This document shows, piece by piece, positions 27,446 through 36,710 of a stretch of 64,000 bases of DNA (the first letter of the stretch is position 1; each line of letters opens with the position of its first letter). Under the pieces are notes generated by a model. The model worked only from the letters and a program-made list of their open reading frames with translations. It did not search any database and was not told the DNA's origin. The stretch spans positions 62,001 to 126,000 of the forward strand of contig CALLPI010000005.1 in NCBI GenBank assembly GCA_938015595.1. The letters run 5' to 3'. A program made the position numbers and the translations under genes. Source of the DNA: an uncultured Saprospiraceae bacterium. Its GTDB lineage: Bacteria > Bacteroidota > Bacteroidia > Chitinophagales > Saprospiraceae.

Positions 27446-27467
27446 TGACTTAACATTTTTTTGTTGA

Positions 27468-27501
27468 CAAAGATACAATTATGACGCAAAAAGCACTTCA
27501 A
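27468..27501 (-). promoter_or_regulatory. Promoter of the TPR gene
   Basis: The minus strand reads TTG (27501-27499), 23 bases, TATCTTTG (27475-27468), 22 bases before the ATG. A second TATCTTTG stands at 27506-27499, so two start sites are possible. Confidence 0.6.
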
Positions 27502-27543
27502 AGATAGTTTTAGAAATGTTAAAGCTTGGCGCGAGGGTGCTTG

Positions 27544-30132
27544 CTATTCTTGCGCTGCGCCTTCCTCGTTGCCGTTTTCTTCATGGTTTTCGCCGCCGGG
27601 CACCACGGTGATGTCGGCGATGTCGTCTTCGTCGTCCAGGCGAATGACACGCACCCCCTGTGTGGCACGCCCTGTGACGCGGATATTGTTTACTGGCATT
27701 CGAATGATGATGCCCGACCGGGTAGTGATCATCAGGTCGTCTTCGTCGTGTACGGCGTTGATGGCGATGACGTCGCCGGTTTTTTCGGTGACTTGCATGG
27801 TTTTCACGCCCTTGCCGCCGCGGTGGGTCAGGCGGTAGTCTTCGACTTCGGAGCGTTTGCCGTTGCCTTTTTCTGATATTACTATTATGGTAGCGCCGCG
27901 GTCTTCAGGATCCACGCATACCATACCTACTACGGCGTCGTCGGGCCGGTCTTCGTCCAGGGTGATACCGCGCACGCCAGCGGCGGTACGGCCCATGGGG
28001 CGCACGGCTGATTCCTTGAAATGAATAGCGTTGCCGCTGCGCGTAGCCAGAAACACCTCACTGCTGCCGTTGGTGAGGCGTACCACGAGTAGTTGGTCGC
28101 CTTCATTGATAGTGATGGCATTGATGCCACCAGCTCTTGGGCGGGAGAAAGCTTCTACCGGAGTTTTCTTGATGGTGCCCTGCGCTGTGCAGAACATGAT
28201 GTAGTGGTTGTTGATGAACTCTGGGTCGTCGAGGTTTTTGATGATGATGTAGGCTTTGACCTTGTCATCGGGGGGTATAGCCAATATATTTTGTATGGCA
28301 CGACCAGAAGCGTTTTTGGCGGCTTCCGGTATCTCATACACTTTGAGCCAGAAGCAACGCCCTTGCTGGGTAAATAGTAGTAGGTAGCTGTGGGTATTGC
28401 CAGTGAAGAGGTGTTCTACAAAATCCGAATCACGGGTTTTGGTACCTCTGGAGCCGCGGCCGCCCCGGCTTTGGGTGCGATACTCTGCCACCGGCGTGCG
28501 CTTGATGTAGCCGAGGTGAGAAATCGTGATGACCACTTCTTCCTCTTTAATCATCTCCTCGATGCTAATGTCGCCTTCAGCGTGGCTTATTTCGGTGCGT
28601 CGTTCATCGCCGTACTTGTCGCGTATTTCTGTTAGTTCAGCTTTGATGACCTCGCGCTGCATGGCCTCGCTTTCCAGCAAGGCGCGCAGGTGGGCAATGA
28701 GTTTCTGGATTTCGTCGTACTCTTGCTGTAGCTTGTCGCGTTCCAGGCCAGTGAGGCGCTGGAGGCGCATTTCCAGTATGGCCTTGGCCTGGGCTTCAGA
28801 AAGCACATCGCCTTCTTGTACGGGGTGCTCTTCGGATGCCGAATATTCAATTAGTGCGTCAAACTTTTGCAGGAAGGCTTCGCGGTTGTCAATGAAGTCG
28901 CCACGCATAAGGCTGGCTTTGGCTATGTCGGGGTTGGCCGAGGCGCGGATGAGGTCAATGACGGCATCAATGTAATCTAAGGCAATGATCAGCCCGATGA
29001 GAATGTGGGCTCGCTCCAAGGCTTTGCGCAGGTCGAAACGGGTGCGTCGCACAATGACCTCCAGGCGGAACTCAATGAATTTCTCGATGAGGTCTTTGAG
29101 GTTGAGTGTCATAGGCCGGCCACCCACCAGTGCCACGTTGTTGACACCGAAAGATGACTGCAGCGGGGTGTATTTGTACAACTGGCTGAGGATGACGCTG
29201 GCCATGGCGTCGCGTTTGATGTCCACTACAATGCGTAGGCCGTTGCGGTCAGATTCGTCGCGGATGTCGCTGATACCTACAATGCGCTTTTCTTCTACCA
29301 GTTCAGCGATTTTGGCCACGAGTTGAGCCTTGTTGATCTGATAGGGTATTTCAGTGATAATGATGGACTCTCGGCCGTGGTCATCATGTTGGATTTCAGC
29401 CCTGCCGCGTACCACTACTTTGCCTCTGCCAGTGTGGAAGGCCTCCCGTATGCCGCTGTAGCCGTAGATGATGCCTCCTGTAGGAAAGTCGGGGGCTTTG
29501 ATAAATTCGGCAATTTCGTCAATGGTGATATCGGGTTTGTCCACGGTGGCGATGATGCCGTCGCAGACTTCACGCAGGTTGTGGGGCAGCATATTGGTGG
29601 CCATACCTACGGCTATGCCCGAGGAGCCATTTACCAGGAGGTTGGGCAGCCTGCTAGGCATGACGGTGGGTTCTTCGAGCGAGTCGTCGAAGTTGGGGGC
29701 AAAGTCAACAGTGTCTTTGTTGATGTCGGCCAAGATTTCGTCGGCGATGCGGGTCAGGCGGGCCTCGGTGTAGCGCATAGCGGCGGGGCTGTCGCCATCC
29801 ATGGAGCCAAAGTTGCCCTGGCCATCCACTAGCGGGTAGCGCAAAGACCAGTTTTGAGCCATGCGCACCATAGTGTCATAAACGGAGCTATCGCCGTGTG
29901 GGTGGTATTTGCCCAGCACCTCCCCTACAATACGGGCCGACTTTTTGTGGGGCTTATTGTAAGTTACGCCCAACTCATGCATGCCGTAAAGTACGCGGCG
30001 ATGCACGGGTTTGAGACCGTCGCGTACATCGGGCAGGGCTCTGGCTACAATGACTGACATGGAGTAGTCAATGTAGGCTGTTTTCATCTGTTCTTCAATG
30101 GAGATTGGGATAATCCTTTCTTCAGCCGTCAT
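27544..30132 (-). CDS. gyrA: DNA gyrase subunit A
   Basis: An 862-residue type IIA topoisomerase subunit that cuts and rejoins DNA to add negative supercoils. The breakage-reunion domain carries the active Tyr121 in [10 protein letters not shown]. The quinolone region reads [18 protein letters not shown], with Ser82 and Asp86 in the sensitive wild-type state. The C-terminal domain has the pinwheel repeats and a GyrA-box-like segment ([16 protein letters not shown]). The very end is acidic ([20 protein letters not shown]). Length and order are normal. gyrB is not in the window, as usual. A near-consensus TACCTTTA stands at 30190-30183. Confidence 0.97.
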   Translation of the reverse strand: MTAEERIIPISIEEQMKTAYIDYSMSVIVARALPDVRDGLKPVHRRVLYGMHELGVTYNKPHKKSARIVGEVLGKYHPHGDSSVYDTMVRMAQNWSLRYPLVDGQGNFGSMDGDSPAAMRYTEARLTRIADEILADINKDTVDFAPNFDDSLEEPTVMPSRLPNLLVNGSSGIAVGMATNMLPHNLREVCDGIIATVDKPDITIDEIAEFIKAPDFPTGGIIYGYSGIREAFHTGRGKVVVRGRAEIQHDDHGRESIIITEIPYQINKAQLVAKIAELVEEKRIVGISDIRDESDRNGLRIVVDIKRDAMASVILSQLYKYTPLQSSFGVNNVALVGGRPMTLNLKDLIEKFIEFRLEVIVRRTRFDLRKALERAHILIGLIIALDYIDAVIDLIRASANPDIAKASLMRGDFIDNREAFLQKFDALIEYSASEEHPVQEGDVLSEAQAKAILEMRLQRLTGLERDKLQQEYDEIQKLIAHLRALLESEAMQREVIKAELTEIRDKYGDERRTEISHAEGDISIEEMIKEEEVVITISHLGYIKRTPVAEYRTQSRGGRGSRGTKTRDSDFVEHLFTGNTHSYLLLFTQQGRCFWLKVYEIPEAAKNASGRAIQNILAIPPDDKVKAYIIIKNLDDPEFINNHYIMFCTAQGTIKKTPVEAFSRPRAGGINAITINEGDQLLVVRLTNGSSEVFLATRSGNAIHFKESAVRPMGRTAAGVRGITLDEDRPDDAVVGMVCVDPEDRGATIIVISEKGNGKRSEVEDYRLTHRGGKGVKTMQVTEKTGDVIAINAVHDEDDLMITTRSGIIIRMPVNNIRVTGRATQGVRVIRLDDEDDIADITVVPGGENHEENGNEEGAAQE

Positions 30133-30196
30133 GTATTGTGTGATGATTTTCGGAATGCTGGGTTATTTCTTGAAACAGCATGTAAAGGTACGGAAA

Positions 30197-30862
30197 TTAC
30201 TCTACATACAGACATTCTCTTTGGGGAGAAACTTTGGGTCTGGGAGAGGATAATTTTGCCCAGACGGCTTGGTGCGTTTTGCCTTTTAAGCCGTTGCTAA
30301 GCGTACAGTCTTCATTGGCAGGCGTTGGGCTGAGGTGCACCAGGTATTCGCCATAAAGTGCGGCGTAGTCGCCATGGTAAGCGGCGCGGTAGGTGGTATC
30401 GCCAGAAACCATATTGATGACTACAATGTCGCGTTTGGATGCACTGGTTCCTACGTCTAGCAAAAGGTACTGATTGTAGATTCCGGCGTAGTAGGTAGCC
30501 TCGCCACCGCCTACGTAGGCCAGGCCTCCGGTAGGTTGATACACGTTGATATCTTCGCCAGGGCTGCTCTCGCGCGGTATTACGTGTGCGCGGAAGTATT
30601 TGTAGTTAAACAGTTTGCCTTTGGGTGGTTTCTGAATACTGTCAGGGCGAGGTATACCATTGAGGCCAGAGCCGTCGGCATTGCGCTTGAAGTAGCTCCG
30701 CTCCAGGGTGGGGAGATTGGGTAGTTCTTCTTCGTTGGCAGGCGCTTCTGAGGAAGCCTGAGCAGGGCTGGCATTGGCGTCGGATGAAGCAGAGCTGCCT
30801 CCTTGCTTGCAGGCAAAAGCCAATATACTGATCAGCAGGGCAATCAACATTGTGTAGCGCAT
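30197..30862 (-). CDS. Predicted lipoprotein of unknown function
   Basis: A 221-residue protein beginning at the ATG at 30862 with MRYTMLIALLISILAFAC, a lipoprotein signal with Cys at about residue 18. A Ser/Ala/Asn/Glu-rich linker (about 20-55) leads to a compact domain with PRESSPGEDINVYQP, GGGEATYYAG and GDTTYRAAYHGDYAALYGEYLVH. I do not recognise the family. It is likely anchored in the periplasm or on the surface. It is divergent from the PGDYG gene, and both have TAnnTTTG elements in the shared intergenic region. Confidence 0.65.
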   Translation of the reverse strand: MRYTMLIALLISILAFACKQGGSSASSDANASPAQASSEAPANEEELPNLPTLERSYFKRNADGSGLNGIPRPDSIQKPPKGKLFNYKYFRAHVIPRESSPGEDINVYQPTGGLAYVGGGEATYYAGIYNQYLLLDVGTSASKRDIVVINMVSGDTTYRAAYHGDYAALYGEYLVHLSPTPANEDCTLSNGLKGKTHQAVWAKLSSPRPKVSPQRECLYVE

Positions 30863-30883
30863 AGCGTATTGTTTTTGGCGGCG

Positions 30884-30891
30884 CAAAGGTA
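30884..30891 (-). promoter_or_regulatory. -7 element of the lipoprotein gene
   Basis: The minus strand reads TACCTTTG, 21 bases before the ATG at 30862. No clear -33 is present. Confidence 0.45.
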
Positions 30892-30922
30892 GGGATTTTC
30901 GTTAGTTCGGAAAAGGAGTTTG

Positions 30923-30930
30923 TATCTTTG
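30923..30930 (+). promoter_or_regulatory. -7 element of the PGDYG gene
   Basis: TATCTTTG stands 33 bases before the ATG at 30964, divergent from the lipoprotein's element at 30884. It supports the shorter start rather than the frame opening at 30928, which overlaps this element. Confidence 0.45.
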
Positions 30931-30963
30931 GCGCAATGTTGTAAGCTAAAAGTATTTTTACCG

Positions 30964-31464
30964 ATGGCCAACTTGCTTGACCAGGCGCAAATGAAAGCGC
31001 TATTCTTGCCACTGTTGGAGCGGGAGGGCAAGATGTTTCAAAAAGTTCGTCCGGTGTGGGCCAGGCCCGCCCAAAAAGGCGAGCGTATCGAAACGCATAC
31101 CGCCGATGGACTGGAGACGGTAAATACTGCCCAGGAAGGCGACGTGGTAGTGCGAAACACAACGCAAGCGGGGGAGATGTATCTCATGTCGTCTGATAAA
31201 TTTGCCGCGCGCTACGAAGCTATAGAGGGCGAGAATGTGCCCGAAGGGTTTAGCGCTTATCAGCCCATTGGGCGCATCACCGCCATAGAACTTACTCCTG
31301 AGTTGCTTGCTACACTGGGCTTGCCGGCGGCATTCACTTTTACGGCGTCGTGGGGCAGCGAAATGTCGGCCAAACAAGGCGACTATCTGGCTTGCCCGGA
31401 GGATGGCAGCTCAGTGTATCGCATAGCGCGTCAGGAGTTTTTTGAGACGTACAGGGCACTGTGA
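30964..31464 (+). CDS. PGDYG-domain protein
   Basis: A 166-residue cytoplasmic protein; the ATG at 30964 follows the promoter, and an alternative frame start at 30928 overlaps it. The C-terminal half contains SAKQGDYLACPEDGSSVYRIARQEFFETY, close to the PGDYG motif family (named for that sequence), with variations at the first residue. The first half has repeated QEGDVVVRN- and MYLMSSDKFAARYE-like segments. PGDYG proteins are small conserved proteins of unknown function. It is convergent with the DUF4231 gene, six bases apart. No enzymatic motif is visible. Confidence 0.65.
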   Translation: MANLLDQAQMKALFLPLLEREGKMFQKVRPVWARPAQKGERIETHTADGLETVNTAQEGDVVVRNTTQAGEMYLMSSDKFAARYEAIEGENVPEGFSAYQPIGRITAIELTPELLATLGLPAAFTFTASWGSEMSAKQGDYLACPEDGSSVYRIARQEFFETYRAL

Positions 31465-31470
31465 GGCGTA

Positions 31471-31896
31471 CTATTTTTCTTCGCTTGCAGCGAGTTCCTT
31501 CCACTGGGTCTGCTCGCCGGCCATGATTTCCTCGGCACGAGCTACAAAGCGCTTGAAGGGATCTTCGGCTTCGGCATATGGCCCAGCCAGGGTTTGAAAA
31601 AGTAATTTTTCCCGGATGAGAGCTTCGGCAGTGAAGCGGTATTGAAGCCAGTGGTCTTTGAACTTATACAGGGATTGAATGCCTTCGATGGCTGCTATGG
31701 CTACACCCATCCCACCGATGATAAACCTCATCCACTCCATCTGCTCTACCAGCCCTGTGCAGAAAGGTATGCTGACGGAAAGCAGAATTGTAGCTATCTT
31801 AAAGGCTTTGTAGCGGTTTTGGTTGTACTTACTTTTTTGGGAGTACCAGTTGATTTGGTCTTCGATGCGTTTTTCTAGATAGGTATCGGTATCCAT
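31471..31896 (-). CDS. DUF4231/SLATT-type membrane protein
   Basis: A 141-residue protein with two adjacent membrane helices (about residues 32-50 and 56-75) flanked by helices with charged faces. The opening TYLEKRIEDQINWYSQKSKYNQNRYK and the post-membrane IEGIQSLYKFKDHWLQYRFTAEALIREKLLFQTLAGPY fit DUF4231, a member of the SLATT superfamily of two-helix proteins. Some SLATT proteins act as effectors beside nucleotide-signalling genes, but none of those genes is here. It lies 38 bases after the carbonic anhydrase gene and may belong to its operon. Function unknown. Confidence 0.75.
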   Translation of the reverse strand: MDTDTYLEKRIEDQINWYSQKSKYNQNRYKAFKIATILLSVSIPFCTGLVEQMEWMRFIIGGMGVAIAAIEGIQSLYKFKDHWLQYRFTAEALIREKLLFQTLAGPYAEAEDPFKRFVARAEEIMAGEQTQWKELAASEEK

Positions 31897-31918
31897 GGTG
31901 CTGTATTGAATCTGATTC

Positions 31919-31926
31919 CAAAGTTA
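31919..31926 (-). promoter_or_regulatory. -7 element before the DUF4231 gene
   Basis: The minus strand reads TAACTTTG, 23 bases before the DUF4231 ATG, in the short gap after the carbonic anhydrase stop. It suggests the gene can be transcribed separately. No convincing -33 is seen. Confidence 0.4.
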
Positions 31927-31934
31927 TGCAAGTT

Positions 31935-32591
31935 CTAGGAATCCGTCTCTCCCTCTTTTTCAGAAAACTCATAGCGGTACAGTGGGTCTAACTGGAAATT
32001 ATGGTCTAATTGGATGAGTTCTTTGAGAATGCCATTGTCTAGGCCAAATACGCAGCCGTGCAGAGAGGGCCTTTGGTGGAAATGCCAGGCTTTCTGGATG
32101 ATAGTGGTTTTGGCCAAGTTATATACTTGCTCAATGACGTTGAGTTCTACCAGGCGATTGACGCGGCGGTCAATGTCGGGGATGATGTCCAGTTCGTTCT
32201 TGTGCAGGCGATAAACGTCTTTGATATTGCGCAGCCACTTGTTGAGCAGGCCAAAGTTTTGGTTGGTGGTAGCAGCTTTGACTCCGCCGCAGCCGTAGTG
32301 CCCCACCACCATCACGTGCTTGACCTTGAGCACTTCCACGGCGTATTGCAATACGCTGAGCATGTTGAGGTCAGTGTTGACCACCATGTTGGCAATATTG
32401 CGGTGCACAAAGATTTCGCCCGGCTCAGTATAGGTCACTTCATTGGCCGGCACGCGGCTGTCGGAGCACCCAATCCAGAGGAACTCCGGCTTTTGTATTT
32501 CGGCCAGGCGGTTAAAGTAAGTGGGGTCGCTTTCCAGTTGGTCTTGCGCCCAGGCTTTGTTTTGCAGCAGCAGTTTTTGAAAATCGTCCAT
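31935..32591 (-). CDS. can: Beta-class carbonic anhydrase
   Basis: A 218-residue zinc enzyme that interconverts CO2 and bicarbonate. Zinc ligands are visible as Cys42 in CSDSRVPA (with the Asp-Arg dyad), and His and Cys in GHYGCGGV. The start [16 protein letters not shown] and the length match the clade near Escherichia Can. No signal peptide, so it is cytoplasmic. It sits 46 bases after the SulP gene on the same strand, so transport and hydration of inorganic carbon are probably coupled. The C-terminal part shows [22 protein letters not shown], usual for the family. Confidence 0.95.
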   Translation of the reverse strand: MDDFQKLLLQNKAWAQDQLESDPTYFNRLAEIQKPEFLWIGCSDSRVPANEVTYTEPGEIFVHRNIANMVVNTDLNMLSVLQYAVEVLKVKHVMVVGHYGCGGVKAATTNQNFGLLNKWLRNIKDVYRLHKNELDIIPDIDRRVNRLVELNVIEQVYNLAKTTIIQKAWHFHQRPSLHGCVFGLDNGILKELIQLDHNFQLDPLYRYEFSEKEGETDS

Positions 32592-32636
32592 TGTGAGTGT
32601 TTATTTGAAACGAGATAAGAAAGGGGGAACAGGCTG

Positions 32637-34190
32637 TCAATCCTTTGATTTGAAAAAGGCGTTTAGGCTAGTGCGATTGCGCTTGATCTCTACCCGGATA
32701 CCTTTTTCCTCGGCCAGCGCCTGAAATTCCTGAACGCTTTCAATAATGTCTTTATCCACAAAAGAGGCGCTGGTTCCATCAATGACTACATATGCACCTT
32801 CGGATATGCGCTCAAAAGTACCACGCAGGATGGGCTTGGTAAAGAACGAGACGTTGTCGCGCAGGCGAATGTAGTATTTTTCGCCGTCGCGCGTTACGGT
32901 GATGGCGCGTTTGAAGTTGGTACGCAGTACGAAGAACAAGCCTACAACGAAACCAATCAATACTCCGGTGAGCAAATCTGTGATCAATATGCTAGCCGCT
33001 GTGATGGTGAAGGGTAAAAACTGGTCCCAGCCGGCCTTGAAAGATTGCGTATAGAGGGAGGGCTTGGTCAACTTATACCCCACTAAAATGAGTAAGGCTG
33101 CCAGTACTGATAGAGGTATGAGATTGAGTACGTTAGAGATAAAGATGACGGAGAGCAGCAGAAAAATGCCATGTAAAATAGTCGACATCTTGCTGCGTGC
33201 GCCCGCCAGAATGTTAGTGGAGCTACGCACGATGACTGCTGTCATAGGCAGTCCTCCTGCCAGGCCGCTCAATATATTGCCTACGCCCTGCGCTACCAAC
33301 TCCCGACTGGGCGGAGTGATGCGTTTGAACGAATCGAGTTTGTCGGCAGCCTCTATTGACAATAGGGTTTCTATACTGGCAATCAGCGCCAGCTTAATGG
33401 CCACGCTGTAGATGGCTGGGCGGAAGAAGGCATTCCAGTCAGGAAATTTGAAAGCGCTAAAGTCAGACCAATCTGGTATGTTTACCAATTGTTCCTGGGT
33501 GATGCTCAACGAAGGGTTAAAAATGCTAAACCACTGACTTACCAGTATGGCCAGTACTACGGCAATGAGTGCCGGCGGCATCACCTTCCAAATCTTCAGT
33601 CGCTTGAGGAAACCGGAATCTGCCAGAATCAGAAATAAAAGCGAAACTATACCTATAATGGTAGCGCCGGGAGAAAATTGATGAACGATATTGAAAAACT
33701 CGCTAAAGGTGTTGTATCCATCCGGTTGCCAAAAGGCTTCGTCTCCGATGTAGTCTTTATCGTAGCCTACCAAATGGGGCAACTGTTTGAGAATGAGGAT
33801 TAAGCCAATGCCAGCCAGCATGCCTCGAATAACAGAGGAGGGGATGAAGTTGGCTACCACCCCCGCCTTGAGCAAGCCAAAGAATATCTGGAACACACCT
33901 GCTACTACCACAGCTGATAAGAAGGCTTCAAAAGAGCCTAAATCCTCGATAGAACTGAGCACCACTACCGCCAGGCCAGCCGCAGGGCCGCTCACGCTGG
34001 TGTGAGAGCCGCTCAGTGTGCCTACTACAATACCACCGACTATACCAGCTATCAAGCCGCTAACCAAGGGAGCCCCCGATGCCAATGCAATACCCAGGCA
34101 TAATGGCAATGCCACGAAGAAAACCACAATGGAGGCTGGAAAGTCGGCTTTCAGGTACTTGAAGTGTTTGGAGGTGTCGATCTCAGGCAT
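32637..34190 (-). CDS. SulP-family anion (bicarbonate/sulfate) transporter
   Basis: A 517-residue inner-membrane transporter with about 12-14 membrane helices and a C-terminal STAS domain (about residues 440-510, ending VQEFQALAEEKGIRVEIKRN). The N-terminus ADFPASIVVFFVALPLCLGIALASGAP and GLPMTAVIVRSS are SulP/SLC26 features. Sulfate cannot be excluded, but the beta carbonic anhydrase immediately downstream favours bicarbonate, as in the BicA-like set. STAS may gate activity. The three-gene run SulP-carbonic anhydrase-DUF4231 is likely an operon starting near 34230. Confidence 0.9.
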   Translation of the reverse strand: MPEIDTSKHFKYLKADFPASIVVFFVALPLCLGIALASGAPLVSGLIAGIVGGIVVGTLSGSHTSVSGPAAGLAVVVLSSIEDLGSFEAFLSAVVVAGVFQIFFGLLKAGVVANFIPSSVIRGMLAGIGLILILKQLPHLVGYDKDYIGDEAFWQPDGYNTFSEFFNIVHQFSPGATIIGIVSLLFLILADSGFLKRLKIWKVMPPALIAVVLAILVSQWFSIFNPSLSITQEQLVNIPDWSDFSAFKFPDWNAFFRPAIYSVAIKLALIASIETLLSIEAADKLDSFKRITPPSRELVAQGVGNILSGLAGGLPMTAVIVRSSTNILAGARSKMSTILHGIFLLLSVIFISNVLNLIPLSVLAALLILVGYKLTKPSLYTQSFKAGWDQFLPFTITAASILITDLLTGVLIGFVVGLFFVLRTNFKRAITVTRDGEKYYIRLRDNVSFFTKPILRGTFERISEGAYVVIDGTSASFVDKDIIESVQEFQALAEEKGIRVEIKRNRTSLNAFFKSKD

Positions 34191-34233
34191 GGCAACTACT
34201 TACTATTGATAATAAGTAATACTATTTCAAATG

Positions 34234-34260
34234 CAAAAATAACTATTTTTTTTAATAGTT
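34234..34260 (-). promoter_or_regulatory. Putative promoter and inverted repeat before SulP
   Basis: TATTTTTG on the minus strand (34241-34234) is a TAnnTTTG match, 44 bases before the SulP ATG. It abuts a perfect 7-bp inverted repeat AACTATT...AATAGTT (34241-34247/34254-34260). No clear -33 TTG. Confidence 0.4.
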
Positions 34261-34405
34261 GTTACTTTATAGATTTTTTGGTGTTTTTGAAGTCGTGGTA
34301 AACGCCCGTCAGACTGAAACAGGTTGCAGGTTGGTTGTGTGTCAGACTGGAAAACTCTTCGCAGACGAGGTTTTTGTAGCTATGAAGCAAGCGAGTTTTT
34401 GTGGC

Positions 34406-34435
34406 TTGTTTTACGCCAGGCGTGCCGTACCTTTG
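34406..34435 (+). promoter_or_regulatory. Promoter of the HemC-like gene
   Basis: TTG (34406-34408), 19 bases, TACCTTTG (34428-34435). The start would be near 34441, so the coding start must be the ATG at 34457 and not the longer frame beginning at 34259. Confidence 0.6.
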
Positions 34436-34456
34436 CCCGTCCAATTTGTTGTTCGT

Positions 34457-35284
34457 ATGACCGAAGCCACTGTAAGCATAGCCGCTTCGCCCGAAGCCAT
34501 AGCGCAGGCGCGGCAGTTGAGTCGTGAGATGGCAGTGCGCACTGTTTTTAAAGATATCTCTGTGCAGGTGTTGTCTCCTGAGGAGAATGCCGCCAACTTA
34601 CTGTTGGCTGGCGCCGTGGACGTGGTTGTAATGCCGCTGTGGCAGACACCAGTGCGGCATTGGTCAGGCGTGGTAATTGGCGGTCTTTCGCCGCGGAGCG
34701 ATGCCGCATATCATTTGGCTATGCGTGCCGCAGCCGAAGCCGATCTGGGTTTTGGCCTGCCGCGCAATGCGCTTGTTTGGGCTCCCACAATGTGTGCGCG
34801 GCAGCAGTTGGCCGATATCAGGCCGGACATCCAGTTCATTGCTGCAGGCGAGACTGGTGCAGGTGCCTTGCAAAACCTCCATGATGGTATCGCAGATGCG
34901 GCTTTACTCACCAGTATAGAGGCAGAAGAATGCACCTACCGTACATTGCGCCTGCATCCTTACGAAATTGTGCCCGCGCCGGGGCAAGGCGTGTGGGCGT
35001 ATCTGTGTGCAGAAACTTACCTGCCTATGCGGCGCGCCCTCCAGGCAGTACATCACTCGCCCACAGCGGCGCTGACTAATATTGAGCGCACTGTTCTGCT
35101 GCTGATGGAAGAGGCAACGCCCAATACTTTGGCCGTATATGCCGAAAGTGACGCCCTGGGCAACTATCATATCCGGGCGGCTTGGGCAGATGAGTACTCC
35201 GGACAACTCCGCCGCGCCAGGTTTTCTTTCAGCACTCGCTACAAGGCTGCCGAGCGCCTAGTAGAGCAATTGCGCCAAGCGTAA
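34457..35284 (+). CDS. Degenerate hydroxymethylbilane synthase (HemC) homologue, probably inactive
   Basis: A 275-residue protein whose fold follows HemC (porphobilinogen deaminase) along its length. VDVVVMPLWQTP aligns with the DIAVHSMKDVP region, RPDIQF with the RPDL segment, VPAPGQGVWAYLC with the conserved LPAVGQGA, and IERTVLLLMEEATPNTLAVYAE with the cofactor loop ERAxxxxLEGGCQVPIGSYAE. The catalytic Asp is gone (MPLWQTP, residues 59-65). The double-Arg SLRR is MCAR (112-115), the RGN(V)xTR loop is AAGETGAG (129-136), and the dipyrromethane-binding Cys is replaced by EEAT (218-221). It lies alone, not in a hem cluster, next to the SulP unit. The promoter fixes the start. Function unknown; a binding or regulatory pseudoenzyme is my inference. 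Confidence 0.75.
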   Translation: MTEATVSIAASPEAIAQARQLSREMAVRTVFKDISVQVLSPEENAANLLLAGAVDVVVMPLWQTPVRHWSGVVIGGLSPRSDAAYHLAMRAAAEADLGFGLPRNALVWAPTMCARQQLADIRPDIQFIAAGETGAGALQNLHDGIADAALLTSIEAEECTYRTLRLHPYEIVPAPGQGVWAYLCAETYLPMRRALQAVHHSPTAALTNIERTVLLLMEEATPNTLAVYAESDALGNYHIRAAWADEYSGQLRRARFSFSTRYKAAERLVEQLRQA

Positions 35285-35387
35285 AAAAAAAACTGCTGCC
35301 CTTCCCAACCCTCTCATCCGGTCATGCGGTCTATGGCATTGAGTAAATTTTTTTACGTTCGCTAGATTAAATTAAAAAACAACAGCC

Positions 35388-36680
35388 ATGAAGAAAATCT
35401 CCATTTTTGGCATTCTTGCTATTATAGCTGCAGCTAGCTTGACATTGCTAAGCGGCTGCCTGGAAGACAAATGTACCAGTTCTGCCACCTACTTTTTATA
35501 CGAGCCGGTGTATGTACTCCCTCAGGAAATGCGCAAACCCATTCAGGCGGAAGCACCTCGTGCGCTAGAACACCCCAGTAAGATTTACTACTACCAGGAC
35601 TACCTGCTGATCAATGAGTTGAACAAAGGCGTACACGTTATTGACAACCGAAATCCTTCCAGTCCTGTACCTGTAGCTTTCATCAACATTCCTGGCAATG
35701 TGGACATGGCTGTACGCAACAACATTCTCTATGCCGACAACTACGTAGACCTGGTAGCGATTGATATCAGTACACCCGCTGCGCCGGTATATTTGGGCCG
35801 CACTGAGAGCGTTTTCCCCAATGCTTATCCTTTTGATGCTGTTCGTGGTCATATAGTAGAGTACCGCAAAACCCCCACCACCCGTGTAGTGCCTTGCGAG
35901 AATGACAACTTAAGGGATTTCATCATGGTGGATGACGGGGTGTTCGTACGCGCCGATGCCAATTTTTCTGCTGCAGGTTCGGCTACCACTATCTCTCCGG
36001 CGGCCACAGGCATAGGCGGCTCCATGGCGCGCTTTACCATAGCTGGGGGGCAGTACTTGTACACCGTAGATCAGTCTAGGCTGCGTGTGTTCAGCCTACA
36101 GCAGCCTGCCAATCCTGTGCAAGCTGCAGTCGTACACATTGGCTGGGGGATTGAAACTATCTTTCCCTACCGCGACAATCTCTTCATCGGGGCTAATAAC
36201 GGCATGTTTATCTACAGCATTGCCAATCCTTTATTGCCGGTGCAACTATCTCGCTTTCAGCATGCCATGGCTTGCGACCCCGTATTTGTGGACGGCGACA
36301 TTGCCTACGTAACCCTGCGCGATGGCACAGAATGCCGCAACTTCATCAACCAACTGGACGTCATCAACGTATCTAACCTCAGCAATCCGCGCCTCATCCG
36401 GTCTTACCCGATGCACAATCCTATGGGGCTTTCAGTGCTCGGTAACGTGCTCTATATTTGCGAAAACACGCAGGGGCTTAAAGTTTTTGACGCCAGCGAC
36501 CCCAACCGTATCGGCGAACGCTTGCTCACGCATCACCGGGGTTTTACGGCATTTGACGTTATCGCACTACCGGGTAAAAATATTGCTTTGGTCATTGGCA
36601 AAAATGGTTTGTTTCAATTTGACATCAGTGTGCCCAGCAATTTGCGTCAGCTGAGCGTTATTCCGGTAGAAACGAAGTAA
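35388..36680 (+). CDS. LVIVD-repeat lipoprotein
   Basis: A 430-residue lipoprotein: MKKISIFGILAIIAAASLTLLSGC, lipobox Cys at residue 24. The mature protein is a beta-propeller-like series of LVIVD-type repeats, e.g. LNKGVHVIDNRNPSSPVPVAFI, YVDLVAIDISTPAAPVYLG and NQLDVINVSNLSNPRLIRSY. It should sit in the envelope, facing outward or the periplasm. It starts a run of four genes (36711, 37701, 38257) on the same strand with short gaps, ending with an ECF sigma factor, so it may be coregulated. Role unknown. Confidence 0.8.
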   Translation: MKKISIFGILAIIAAASLTLLSGCLEDKCTSSATYFLYEPVYVLPQEMRKPIQAEAPRALEHPSKIYYYQDYLLINELNKGVHVIDNRNPSSPVPVAFINIPGNVDMAVRNNILYADNYVDLVAIDISTPAAPVYLGRTESVFPNAYPFDAVRGHIVEYRKTPTTRVVPCENDNLRDFIMVDDGVFVRADANFSAAGSATTISPAATGIGGSMARFTIAGGQYLYTVDQSRLRVFSLQQPANPVQAAVVHIGWGIETIFPYRDNLFIGANNGMFIYSIANPLLPVQLSRFQHAMACDPVFVDGDIAYVTLRDGTECRNFINQLDVINVSNLSNPRLIRSYPMHNPMGLSVLGNVLYICENTQGLKVFDASDPNRIGERLLTHHRGFTAFDVIALPGKNIALVIGKNGLFQFDISVPSNLRQLSVIPVETK

Positions 36681-36710
36681 TTGCTCTTTTCAAACACTAA
36701 ATTTGCCATT

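Noticed and set aside
29323-29832. A 169-codon plus-strand frame inside gyrA
   Set aside because: Antisense to conserved gyrA codons; composition mirrors that gene, with no domain of its own.
31471-31896. A SLATT-based antiphage or conflict system
   Set aside because: No CD-NTase, nuclease or other effector partner is adjacent; the neighbours are ion-transport genes.
34457-35284. A functional hemC
   Set aside because: Cofactor Cys, catalytic Asp and substrate Arg residues are missing, so standard activity is not supported.
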